This document shows, piece after piece, positions 1 through 7,795 of a DNA stretch of 18,015 nt (positions within the stretch are counted from its first letter, which is position 1; every line of letters begins with the position of its first letter). Both the position numbers and the translations under genes were made by a program. The stretch is from Clostridia bacterium (GTDB taxonomy: Bacteria; Bacillota; Clostridia; Oscillospirales; CAG-272). The notes beneath the pieces are model-generated. The model ran no database searches. It saw only the letters and a program-made list of their open reading frames with translations, and was not told where the DNA came from. Location: assembly GCA_900763885.1 (NCBI GenBank), contig CAAFLY010000303.1:1-18015 (forward strand), written 5' to 3'.

Positions 1-122
1 TGATCTTCTTGTGCGTCCTGATCTTCTCGGAAACAAAATTTCCACGAACTTTTTTCACGGATCGGTGTCTGTATGACCGTTCCATTTCCCCAAGCGAAAT
101 ACAAAAATCAACAACCAAAATT

Positions 123-161
123 GCCCGTTTTTGCGTCCGTAGATGCATGACGGGCTTTTTT
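123..161 (+). terminator. Terminator-like hairpin, plus orientation
   Basis: Arms GCCCGT (123-128) and ACGGGC (150-155) are followed directly by six T residues (156-161). This fits an intrinsic terminator for a plus-strand transcript entering from the left. The minus-strand side is also moderately T-rich, so it could act in both directions. The 21-nt loop lowers confidence. Confidence 0.45.
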
Positions 162-190
162 GTACTTCTCTTCCCCTTTACGACAAACGA

Positions 191-224
191 AAATCCGGAA
201 ACACAGTGCGGCGTCCCCGGATTT
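191..224 (-). terminator. Probable terminator of the triplicated lipoprotein operon
   Basis: Perfect 8-bp arms AAATCCGG (191-198) and CCGGATTT (217-224) flank an 18-nt loop, 23 bp past the stop codon of the last lipoprotein gene. In the minus direction the stem is followed by TTTTCGTTTGT-like sequence, a moderate U-tract. Position and polarity fit the end of the operon; the long loop and broken T-run are the weak points. Confidence 0.5.
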
Positions 225-246
225 CTGTTCGTTTTGTCTGTTGAAT

Positions 247-2583
247 TCAGTTCTGCTCCGCGAGATAGATGGACACGCGGCTCTGGAGCATCTTTGCCGT
301 CTCCTCCGCCGAACGCGCGCCGCCAAGATATGTACCGATCTCTTCAGAGATAATGTTCGTTAGCTCCTCTGGATACGCGAATTGCAGCGCAGGCGCACCG
401 GATGCGTCCAACCAACGTTCTACTGCGTCAAAATCGACGTCTTCTTTGGAACAGGCTTCTCCCGGACTGCCCCCGTACATCCCGTTTTCGTCCAGCTCCA
501 ACGGTTTGTCACTGCCGTTGATTCCGCCGCTGTAATGTATAAAGTAGTACAGCTGTCGGCCCGCATACAGGGATCGGTATCTGTTGCGCAGCACGGGAAT
601 GGTGCCTTCCGAACCGACGGCGGGATCCACATAGCTGGCGCACGTTTTCAGATAGTCCCACGCCAGCTCCGGCTCCGCACAGGAGGACAGGATCGTGAAA
701 AGCTCCGCCTCTCTGTTCACCAGCGTGCCGTTTTTGCCGTCCGCGGTCGGGAACCCGCAGTAGGCGATGTTGTCCTTGCCAAAATACATATCGTTGTAGA
801 GAAAGCTGGATACACTGCCCCGGACTCTGTCTTTTGTCGCCAACGCCTTGCCGGTGCGGCAGTTCGTGAAAATCCCATAGGGTCTTTCCGCGCTGACTGT
901 AACGTCATACGCAAAGTCACCCTTCTCCGGCAGCGTATCGATGTAGGAGAGCAGTGCGAGGAAATCCTCGCTGTCAAACGAGCAGGTCTTCGCGTCCCAG
1001 TCGATAAACGCCGACAGCATTTCCGACTGACCGCCGAACAATTCATAATATGTCATCTTGTCGATGGTCGCGTCGTAGACTGTCCCCTCCGGCAGTGCGT
1101 TCAGGAACGTCACAAATTCGTGCGTCGTCCAGCCGCTCCGTTCCCCGACGACGGATTTGTTGGCGATCACGGTGCGCAGATCAATCCGCGCGGGGATCCC
1201 ATAGAGCTTGTCGTCCTTCGTGTAGCTGTGAAATACATAGCCGAATATGTTCTCCCGGTTGAAGGTGGCGTCCTTGTCCACGTACGGCATGAGATCGAGA
1301 AACCAGTCGTCCTCGATGAAGGTGCGGTAGGAATCCTGCGCGAGACTGCCTACGAGCACATCCGGCCGGTAGGTGCCTGTGCGAAGTTCCCGTCCAAGGC
1401 GTTCGTCATCCTCATAAGCGTTAAATTCCTTCAGTACCACGCGCTTGTCGGGATGCGCCTTGTTGTACCGCACCGTCAGCCGGGACAAAAGCGCGCTGTT
1501 GCCCGGATTGATGTAGCAGACCTGCAGCGTCGTGATGGTGGACAGATCGAGATCCGGGGCTTTTTCGTATACCGCCACAGCCGCGCCCGATTCGTCGATG
1601 AGAAATCCGCCGTCCGGGAGCGCGCGGACATAGTTCACATATCCCGCCACGTTGGAATTGGAAAAATCCATCACGAGCGTCTCTGCCGCCCCATCGGACG
1701 CGTCCGTGTTTATCGTATAGATGCCGCTTGCATTGTAGCCGCAGAGGGTATCGTCCGCGCCGAAGAACAGACCGTCCATCTCCGCAATTCCCTCCGGCAT
1801 GGCAAGCGGTGTGCCGAGCTTTCCGCGCTCTCTTTCGACCGGGACAAGGGTCAGCACATCGCGCCACACCGGGAAATACACCGTTCCGGCACTGTCCGTC
1901 ACCGCGTTCATAAGATAATCGCCCGCGCGGATCACGTCAGATTCGGACAAATCTGGTGCGAGCAGGAGCAGATTCGTCTCGGAGGTCAGATAGAGATAGC
2001 CGTCCTTGTCCGCCCAGCAGCCGTCGACGGAGAAATAGCTGTTCGTACGCGTCGGGAAGAGCGTGGACAGCTCCTCGGATTCCGCCGTCATCGCGCCGTC
2101 CCGGAACAGGCGGACATAGTACCGGTGCGCGTCCTTCTCCTTGTCATATTCGTGCACCAGCGCTGCGATCCCGCCGTCCGGCAGCAGCGCCAGCCGCTCC
2201 ACCCCGGTAATTTCACTCTGCACGTCCGTCTGTTTATCCGCCGCTGTGAGGTAGCTTACATCCTCCATCGTTCCCTGCCCGCCCGTCACCGGCACCGTGC
2301 AGAGATACGGGACATATGCCACTTCCTGCGCCTCCGTGATCCGTTTGGTTGCATGGAATACGAGCGTATCCTCCGTCACCTGGATGAGATCCACAAGCGT
2401 GGTATCCGCGTCCGTCTGGATCTCCGCAGCACGGTAGATGTTTGTGAGGTATTGTGCGCTATCCGTCTGTTCAGCGGTTTCCGGCTCTGTTTCCGTCTCC
2501 GTTTTCCTGCATCCTGTGATCGACAGCGCAAGGATCGCCGCCATCCAGAACGCAAAAACATTTTTACAGCACCTTTTTCGCAT
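247..2583 (-). CDS. Lipoprotein: beta-propeller-like domain plus solute-binding domain (third copy)
   Basis: This is a 778-residue exported lipoprotein. Residues 1-24 form a signal peptide ending in lipobox SITGC, with lipidated Cys25, followed by an acidic Thr/Glu linker (26-44). Residues about 60-350 carry recurring short beta-strand units such as LPDGG, DKDGYLYL and SGIYTI, which suggest a propeller. Residues about 351-778 look like an ABC-type solute-binding protein: RYNKAHPDKRVVL (372-384), TGTYRPDV (402-409), YGIP (461-464), GWTTHEF (484-490) and CSFDSEDF (534-541). I chose the ATG at 2583 because AGAAAGGA lies just upstream; an ATG six codons earlier overlaps that site. It is the last of three tandem paralogues, 60 bp after the middle copy. 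Cysteines in LQVCY, TCSFD and YCGFP recur in all three. A role in ligand capture or sensing is inferred; the ligand is unknown and no permease is nearby. Confidence 0.88.
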   Translation of the reverse strand: MRKRCCKNVFAFWMAAILALSITGCRKTETETEPETAEQTDSAQYLTNIYRAAEIQTDADTTLVDLIQVTEDTLVFHATKRITEAQEVAYVPYLCTVPVTGGQGTMEDVSYLTAADKQTDVQSEITGVERLALLPDGGIAALVHEYDKEKDAHRYYVRLFRDGAMTAESEELSTLFPTRTNSYFSVDGCWADKDGYLYLTSETNLLLLAPDLSESDVIRAGDYLMNAVTDSAGTVYFPVWRDVLTLVPVERERGKLGTPLAMPEGIAEMDGLFFGADDTLCGYNASGIYTINTDASDGAAETLVMDFSNSNVAGYVNYVRALPDGGFLIDESGAAVAVYEKAPDLDLSTITTLQVCYINPGNSALLSRLTVRYNKAHPDKRVVLKEFNAYEDDERLGRELRTGTYRPDVLVGSLAQDSYRTFIEDDWFLDLMPYVDKDATFNRENIFGYVFHSYTKDDKLYGIPARIDLRTVIANKSVVGERSGWTTHEFVTFLNALPEGTVYDATIDKMTYYELFGGQSEMLSAFIDWDAKTCSFDSEDFLALLSYIDTLPEKGDFAYDVTVSAERPYGIFTNCRTGKALATKDRVRGSVSSFLYNDMYFGKDNIAYCGFPTADGKNGTLVNREAELFTILSSCAEPELAWDYLKTCASYVDPAVGSEGTIPVLRNRYRSLYAGRQLYYFIHYSGGINGSDKPLELDENGMYGGSPGEACSKEDVDFDAVERWLDASGAPALQFAYPEELTNIISEEIGTYLGGARSAEETAKMLQSRVSIYLAEQN

Positions 2584-2643
2584 ACTGGTGTCCTTTCTCA
2601 TGATGTGTATCGGTGTATTGTTTCTGTCGGATGCGGTAATCTG
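2584..2643 (-). repeat. Conserved inter-paralogue spacer, copy 1
   Basis: This spacer between the second and third lipoprotein genes is nearly identical to the one at 4984-5042, with differences only near the start codon and in a short T-rich stretch. The shared block runs on into the last codons of the upstream gene (YLAEQN and stop). It carries the AGAAAGGA ribosome-binding site of the third copy. It is best explained as part of the duplicated unit. Confidence 0.8.
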
Positions 2644-4983
2644 TCAGTTCTGCTCCGCGAGATAGATGGACACGCGGTTCTGGAGCATTCTTGCCGTATC
2701 CTCCGCCGAGCGCGCACCGCCTAAAAATGCGCTGATCTCCTCCGAGATGAGGTTTGACAGTTCCTCCGGGTACGCGAATTGCAGTGCGGGAGCACCGGCG
2801 CCGTCCAGCCAACGCTCGATCGCGTCGAAGTCGATGTCGTACGTGGAGTAGGCTTCGCCTGGTGTGCCATGGTACAGCCCGTTTTCATCCAGCTCAAGGG
2901 GAGAATTGCTTCCGCTCATCCCGCCCTCATACCGCAGATAATAGTACATCTTTTCCGTCTGCATTTTCCGGAATCGGCTGTGCAGCACAGGAAGCTCACG
3001 TTCCCGATCGATTTCCGCGTAGGTAAAGCATAGGTATTCCTTCAGAAACTCCCATGCCATATCCGTATTCTCGCAGAACTTCAGAATCGTGCAAAGCCGT
3101 GTAGTGGAGTTGAGCAGAGTGCCGTTTTTCCCGTCAGCCGTCGGATAACCGCAGTAGACCATATTGTCCCTGCCGAAATAGGCGTAACCGAGAATAAAGG
3201 TAGCCGCACCACGATACCTTGCGCTCTCTGCCGTCGCCGCGATCTTGCCGTTTCTGTAGTCCGTGTATGTGCCGTAGGGATTCGACTCGCTGATCTCCCG
3301 TTCCTCTTCCCTGGCAAACTCCTGCGGCAGAGACGCAATGTAGGAAAGCAGGTCGATAAAATCCGCGCTGTCAAAGGAGCAGGTCTTTTGGTCCCAATCG
3401 ATGAATGCCGACAGCAGCTCCGTCTGACCGCCGAAGAGATCCCAGTAATTCTGCTTCGTGATGTCCCTTCTGAAGGTCACACCGTCCGGCAGCTCCTTTA
3501 TAAACGTGATAAAATCATGTACAGTCCATCCATTTCGGTCCCCGACGATGGATTTGTTTCCGAGCACAGTGCGAATGCTGAACCCGCGCGGGATCCCATA
3601 AAGCCTGCCGTCCTTTGTGTAGCTGTTGAAGATACAACCGAACAGATTCTCGCGGTTGATGGTGTCGTCCGCCTCCACAAACGGCATGAAATCGATGAAA
3701 TAATCGTCTTTGATGAGGGAGCGATATGTGGTATTGGCCATCGAGGCGATGATCACGTCCGGCGTATACGTACCTGTACGGATCTCCTGACCGAGCTTTT
3801 CTTCATCCTCGTACTGCGTCAGCACCACGCGTTTATCCGGATGCGCTTTGTTGAAACGCACAGTCAGCATTGGCAGAAGCTCGTCATTGCCTGTCCGACA
3901 ATAGCATACCTGCAGCACGGAAACGGATGACAGATCGAGATCCGGCGCTTTTTCGTAGATCGCCGTGGTCTGTTCGTGGACCAGTGTATCATATATGGTG
4001 AGGAGGAATTTTCCTCCCGGCACATAACAGACGGAATTCGTGCTGCCCGCCAGATTGGAATTTGTAAAGCTCATCACAAGCTCCCGCTCCTCGTCGGATC
4101 CCGGCTGCATCGTATAGATCCCATTGTCATCGTAGCCGTAGAGCGTCTTCCCCTCACCGAAGAAGAAGCCGGTCATATTGCGGGCCTGCTCTTGCGGCAG
4201 TGCGATCGGGGTGCCGAATTTTTTCGCGTCACGATCGACCGGGAGAAGGACCATGCCGTCCCCGCCCCAGCACTGGAAATAGATCACCCCATCGCCGTCC
4301 ATGGCCGATACATTCAGATAATCATCCGCCGTGATCGATCCCGCGACCGTCAGCTCCGGCGTCAGGATCAGCAGATTGTTCTCATAGGTCAGATATACGT
4401 ATCCGTCCTTATCCACGAGAAACAGATTGGTGTAGAACCATCTGTTCCTGCCATCCGGAAAGAGCGTGGACAATTCCTCGGACTGTGCTGCCATCTGTCC
4501 ATCGCGGAACAGGCGCAATACGGCGGTCTGCGTGTCCGACTGCTCGTCATACTGACTTATGAGCGCAAGCATACCGCCGTCGGGCATACGCCGTATATTC
4601 TGAACGTGGCTGTCACCCGCCGTGATATTGCCAAGCTCTGTAAGCTCTCCCACACCGCCCGTCGTCGGGACCGTGTAAAAGCAGGTGATCTCTTGCATGG
4701 AGTAATCCTCGTCTCCCCATTCGCCGTGGATCTCGCGTCGGGTCGCGTGGAACACAATATTGTCCGCGTCCACGGACACGACGTCTCCGAGATATATGTT
4801 CTCTCCCGGAGGTGTGATCGCTGTACCGCTGTAGATGTTTGTGAGATAGGTCGGCGTCTCCGCCTGCGGGATCGTTTCGGTTTCGACCTCCGTTCCCGTC
4901 TTTTTGCAGCCCGTGATCGACAGCGCAAAAAGGATCGCCGCCATACCGAGCGCCAGCACGTTTTTGAGATGGTGATTTCGCAT
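2644..4983 (-). CDS. Lipoprotein: beta-propeller-like domain plus solute-binding domain (second copy)
   Basis: This 779-residue paralogue has signal peptide 1-25, lipobox SITGC and lipidated Cys26, then a short acidic linker and the motif TYLTNIY (45-51). The propeller-like half (about 60-350) includes MPDGGMLALISQYD, DKDGYVYLTYENNLLIL and KTLYGYDDNGIYTM. The solute-binding half includes RFNKAHPDKRVVL (376-388), TGTYTPDVI (403-411), YGIPRG (462-467), NGWTVHDF and CSFDSADF. A longer in-frame start exists at 5211 but would overlap the preceding gene. ATG 4983 has AGAAAGGAG six bases upstream and begins a proper signal peptide. It resembles the first copy more than the third in several blocks, for example YIASLPQ and the PTTGG stretch. 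Expected location is the outer face of the cytoplasmic membrane. Confidence 0.88.
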   Translation of the reverse strand: MRNHHLKNVLALGMAAILFALSITGCKKTGTEVETETIPQAETPTYLTNIYSGTAITPPGENIYLGDVVSVDADNIVFHATRREIHGEWGDEDYSMQEITCFYTVPTTGGVGELTELGNITAGDSHVQNIRRMPDGGMLALISQYDEQSDTQTAVLRLFRDGQMAAQSEELSTLFPDGRNRWFYTNLFLVDKDGYVYLTYENNLLILTPELTVAGSITADDYLNVSAMDGDGVIYFQCWGGDGMVLLPVDRDAKKFGTPIALPQEQARNMTGFFFGEGKTLYGYDDNGIYTMQPGSDEERELVMSFTNSNLAGSTNSVCYVPGGKFLLTIYDTLVHEQTTAIYEKAPDLDLSSVSVLQVCYCRTGNDELLPMLTVRFNKAHPDKRVVLTQYEDEEKLGQEIRTGTYTPDVIIASMANTTYRSLIKDDYFIDFMPFVEADDTINRENLFGCIFNSYTKDGRLYGIPRGFSIRTVLGNKSIVGDRNGWTVHDFITFIKELPDGVTFRRDITKQNYWDLFGGQTELLSAFIDWDQKTCSFDSADFIDLLSYIASLPQEFAREEEREISESNPYGTYTDYRNGKIAATAESARYRGAATFILGYAYFGRDNMVYCGYPTADGKNGTLLNSTTRLCTILKFCENTDMAWEFLKEYLCFTYAEIDRERELPVLHSRFRKMQTEKMYYYLRYEGGMSGSNSPLELDENGLYHGTPGEAYSTYDIDFDAIERWLDGAGAPALQFAYPEELSNLISEEISAFLGGARSAEDTARMLQNRVSIYLAEQN

Positions 4984-5042
4984 ATTGGGCTCCTTTCTCA
5001 TGATGTGTATCGGTGTATTTTCCTGTCGGATGCGGTAATCTG
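4984..5042 (-). repeat. Conserved inter-paralogue spacer, copy 2
   Basis: This spacer between the first and second lipoprotein genes matches 2584-2643 over most of its length, including the shared blocks CATGATGTGTATCGGTG and GTCGGATGCGGTAATCTG on the plus strand. It carries the AGAAAGGAG site of the second copy. The leader of the first copy (7398 upward) lacks this sequence, so the duplicated unit begins inside the array. Confidence 0.8.
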
Positions 5043-7397
5043 TCAGTTCTGCTCCGCGAGATACAAAGACACGCGGCTCTGGAGCATTTTTGCCGTCTCC
5101 TCTGCCGAGCGCGCGCCGCCGAGGTAGCTGCCAATCTCTTCGGTGATGATGTTTGTCAGTGCCTCCGGGTACGCGAACCGGAGCACAGGAGAGCCGATCT
5201 CGTCCAGCCATTTCTCGATCCCGGCAAAATCGATGTCATCGCTCGTGTAGAAATCCCCCGGTTCTCCGCGATAGGTGCCGTCCGCGTCCGGAGTCCGTTC
5301 GCTCGATCCCCAGCTCATACCGCCATTGTAACGGAGATGGTAGTACGTTTTCTGCCCGTTCTGCAATTTCCGGAATTGGCTGTGGAGCGCGGTGATGCCG
5401 TCCTCAAAGCCACCGTCCTCGTACTGATAGGTGATATACGTCTTGATGTAATCCCATGCCAGATCGGTGTCCTCACAGAACGAAAGGATGGTGCAAAGCT
5501 GTGAGGTGGTCTGCAATAGGGTGCCGTTCTTGCCGTCCGCCGTCGGATACCCGCAGTAGACGGAATTGTCCTTGCCGAAATAGCCGTAATTGCGGATAAA
5601 GCTCTCGATACCGCCGTGGAAGGACCCCATTGTCGCTAAGGTTTTGCCATTGCGATACTCTGTGAATTCGCCATAGGGATTCGCTTCGCTGACCTCATAA
5701 TTGCGTTCATCTGTGTCTGTCTGCGGCAGGGACGCGATGTACTGGAGCAGGGAGAGAAAGTCCTCGCTGTCAAAGGAGCAGGTCATCTCGTCCCAGTTCA
5801 CAAACGCCGACAGCATTTCCGACTGTCCGCCGAAAAGATTCCAATAATTCTCCTGTGTAATGCCGGATCTGAACTTTGTCCCCTCCGGCAGCGCGTTCAA
5901 AAACTCGACAAATTCGTGCGTCGTCCAGCCGTTTCGGTCGCCTACAATAGACTTGTTGGCAAGGACGGTACGGAAGACGATCCGGCGCGGGATTCCGTAT
6001 AGCTTGCCGTCCTGCATAAAGCTGTTGAACACGCAGCCAAAGAGATTTTCCCGGTTCAGCGTATCGTCCGCTTCTGCATACGGCATCAGATCGGTGAAGT
6101 AATTGTCCTCAATGAGGGAACGATAGGCAGAATCCGCGAGACTGCCTATGATCACGTCCGGCGTATACGTGCCCGTGCGGATCTCCTGACCGAGCTTCTC
6201 GTCGCTTTCATACAGCGTCAGCACCACACGCTTGTCCGGATGCTCCCTGTTGTATTGTACGGTGAGCTGCGGCAAAAGGCGGTCGTAGCTCGTCGAATAG
6301 CAAACCTGCAGCACCGTAATGGTAGACAGATCGAGATCCGGCGCCTTCTCGTAGATCGCCGTGGACCGCTCATAGGACAGTGTGTCGTACATCGCGATGA
6401 GGAATTTGCCGCCCGGCACATAGCGGATAAAATCGACACTGCCTGCTAAATTGGAATTCGCGAAATCCACCACAAGGGTCTGCGGCGCATCGCCCTCCGC
6501 GGCGTTCAGATGGATCTCGTAGATCCCGCTGTCGTTGTAGCCGTAGAGGGTCTTTCCCTCGCCGAAAAAGAAGCCGTTCATATCCGCCATTCCCTCCGGC
6601 GTCGTGAGCGGTGTGCCAAAAGACTTTGTCTCTCTGTCCACCGGAATGAGGGTTCTGCCGTTCTCTCCCCAGCTTTGGAAGTAGATCGTCCTGTCGCCGT
6701 CCATGATCGCCTCGCTCAAATATTCGTTCGACTGGATAAATCCATCGACTGTCAGCTCCGGGGTCAGAATCAGGAGATTCGAATCCGCGACCAGATACGC
6801 ATAGCCGTCCTTGTCCGTCAGAAATCCGTTGATATAAAACCGACCGTATTCGTTTGGCGGAAAAAGCGTGGACAGCTCCGGAGATTCCGCCGCCATTTCA
6901 CCATCCCGGAACAGCCTGAGACAATACGACTGCGTGTTCGTCGCGTCGTGGTACTGCATGAACTGCGCCAATATTCCCCCATCCGGCACAAGAAGTGCGT
7001 TCTGCATATAGAACGTATCGTCATCTCCCTGGAGATTGCCAAGCTCTTCCAATGTGCCTTCTCCGCCGGTCGTGGGTACCGTGTAGAGACAGGTGATCTG
7101 CTCCACGGAATAATCCTCGTCTCCCCATGCACCATGCTCGATCCGCTTGTTCGCGCGAAATACAATATCGTCCGCGGTCACCTCGATAAGATCGCCGAGA
7201 GATGTGTTCTCATCCGTGATCCGGATCGGCGTACCGCGGTAGATATTCGTCAGATATGTCGGTGTCTGCGCCTGGGGGATTGTCTCCGATTCCGTCTCTC
7301 CCCGCACCGTTGTTTTGCCGCATCCTGTAATCGGCAGTGCCAGAAGCATCGCTGCCATACAGAGCGAAAGGATCCGTTTCCAATACCGTTTCTGCAT
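5043..7397 (-). CDS. Lipoprotein: beta-propeller-like domain plus solute-binding domain (first copy)
   Basis: This 784-residue protein is the promoter-proximal member of the array. It has signal peptide 1-25, lipobox PITGC and Cys26, a Thr/Glu-rich linker (27-46) and NIYRGTPI. The propeller-like half (about 60-355) includes VPDGGILAQFMQYH, DKDGYAYLVADSNLLIL and GYNDSGIYEI. The binding-protein half (about 360-784) includes QYNREHPDKRVVL (381-393), TGTYTPDVI, YGIPRR, NGWTTHEF and CSFDSEDF. The C-terminal 35 residues (GGARSAEETAKMLQSRV region) are nearly invariant across the three copies. AAAAAGGAG lies seven bases before ATG 7397, so the start is well supported. The solute-binding assignment rests on motif resemblance; the propeller assignment is inferred from repeat spacing. 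Substrate unknown. Confidence 0.88.
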   Translation of the reverse strand: MQKRYWKRILSLCMAAMLLALPITGCGKTTVRGETESETIPQAQTPTYLTNIYRGTPIRITDENTSLGDLIEVTADDIVFRANKRIEHGAWGDEDYSVEQITCLYTVPTTGGEGTLEELGNLQGDDDTFYMQNALLVPDGGILAQFMQYHDATNTQSYCLRLFRDGEMAAESPELSTLFPPNEYGRFYINGFLTDKDGYAYLVADSNLLILTPELTVDGFIQSNEYLSEAIMDGDRTIYFQSWGENGRTLIPVDRETKSFGTPLTTPEGMADMNGFFFGEGKTLYGYNDSGIYEIHLNAAEGDAPQTLVVDFANSNLAGSVDFIRYVPGGKFLIAMYDTLSYERSTAIYEKAPDLDLSTITVLQVCYSTSYDRLLPQLTVQYNREHPDKRVVLTLYESDEKLGQEIRTGTYTPDVIIGSLADSAYRSLIEDNYFTDLMPYAEADDTLNRENLFGCVFNSFMQDGKLYGIPRRIVFRTVLANKSIVGDRNGWTTHEFVEFLNALPEGTKFRSGITQENYWNLFGGQSEMLSAFVNWDEMTCSFDSEDFLSLLQYIASLPQTDTDERNYEVSEANPYGEFTEYRNGKTLATMGSFHGGIESFIRNYGYFGKDNSVYCGYPTADGKNGTLLQTTSQLCTILSFCEDTDLAWDYIKTYITYQYEDGGFEDGITALHSQFRKLQNGQKTYYHLRYNGGMSWGSSERTPDADGTYRGEPGDFYTSDDIDFAGIEKWLDEIGSPVLRFAYPEALTNIITEEIGSYLGGARSAEETAKMLQSRVSLYLAEQN

Positions 7398-7639
7398 ATG
7401 CTCTCTCCTTTTTACAGTACTATTTCGGGCTGTGTCTTACATCATATATATAAGATAAACGCAAAAACCACCCGGTTTGTTCCCGCAAATGTACAAAAAA
7501 GTTATTTTTGTCATGATGCACAGGCTGGCGGCATATCTTTTGTGCAACCTGACAGGCGATTTCCCCATCCTTCTCCGGCCAAGTGCCCAATCCCTCCGTT
7601 TTTTCCGAAACCGAGAGATCGCGTTTTGTCATTCTGTAA

Positions 7640-7656
7640 TAACTATTTAATAGTTA
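7640..7656. promoter_or_regulatory. Perfect palindrome, candidate operator
   Basis: The sequence TAACTATTTAATAGTTA is a perfect inverted repeat with 8-bp arms and a one-base centre. It lies about 35 bp upstream of the -35 box of the plus-strand gene, inside the divergent region. A symmetrical dimeric regulator could bind here and control one or both lipoprotein units. No regulator gene is in the window, so the role is inferred. Confidence 0.5.
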
Positions 7657-7690
7657 GAGTCAGTTTTCTATTTATTTTTTCGTATTTCTA

Positions 7691-7719
7691 TTGCAAACAG
7701 AAGCGTGTTGTGATATAAT
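7691..7719 (+). promoter_or_regulatory. Sigma-A promoter of the plus-strand binding-protein gene
   Basis: TTGCAA (7691-7696) and TATAAT (7714-7719) are separated by exactly 17 bp, with an extended -10 TG at 7711-7712. Transcription would start near 7726, giving a leader of about 70 nt before ATG 7796. Confidence 0.8.
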
Positions 7720-7744
7720 GGCATAAAAGCATACGACAGTGTGT

Positions 7745-7761
7745 GATATGCTTAGCATATC
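7745..7761 (+). other. Leader hairpin of the plus-strand binding-protein gene
   Basis: GATATGC (7745-7751) and GCATATC (7755-7761) form a perfect 7-bp stem around a three-base loop, within the expected 5' leader and about 20 bp before the Shine-Dalgarno site. It could stabilise the mRNA or be a DNA operator just downstream of the promoter. It has no U-tract, so it is not a terminator. Confidence 0.45.
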
Positions 7762-7795
7762 CGGTACGTGTGCAAATTCGGAAAGGAGCTATACT

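Larger units (their letters stand above)
1..246. other. Left-edge intergenic region
   Basis: I see no convincing gene here. The short open frames have no Shine-Dalgarno sequence and no recognisable protein content. The region holds two hairpins, listed separately, and probably separates the lipoprotein operon ending at 247 from whatever lies left of the window. Confidence 0.5.
7398..7795. other. Divergent control region between lipoprotein genes
   Basis: This gap of about 400 bp is AT-rich and contains no credible gene. It holds a 17-bp perfect palindrome, a good plus-strand promoter and a leader hairpin, each listed separately. There is also a weak inverted repeat, ACAAAAA (7493-7499) and TTTTTGT (7505-7511). 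For the minus-strand operon I could find only TATGAT-like sequence at 7441-7446 with no convincing -35, so its promoter is unresolved. Confidence 0.6.

Noticed and set aside
382..2724. A 780-codon plus-strand open frame antisense to the third lipoprotein gene
   Set aside because: It lacks a ribosome-binding site, signal peptide and family motifs, and its translation is an Arg/Val/His-rich shadow of the real gene. Similar antisense frames appear over the other two copies, as expected from their codon usage.
4984..5211. A 76-residue N-terminal extension of the second lipoprotein
   Set aside because: It would overlap the preceding paralogue and hide the signal peptide. The internal ATG 4983 has a strong Shine-Dalgarno site and the lipobox at the right distance.
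7493..7511. Inverted repeat ACAAAAA/TTTTTGT upstream of the lipoprotein array, considered as an operator or terminator
   Set aside because: It is only A-T pairs in an AT-rich region, so chance is likely; kept as a remark only.
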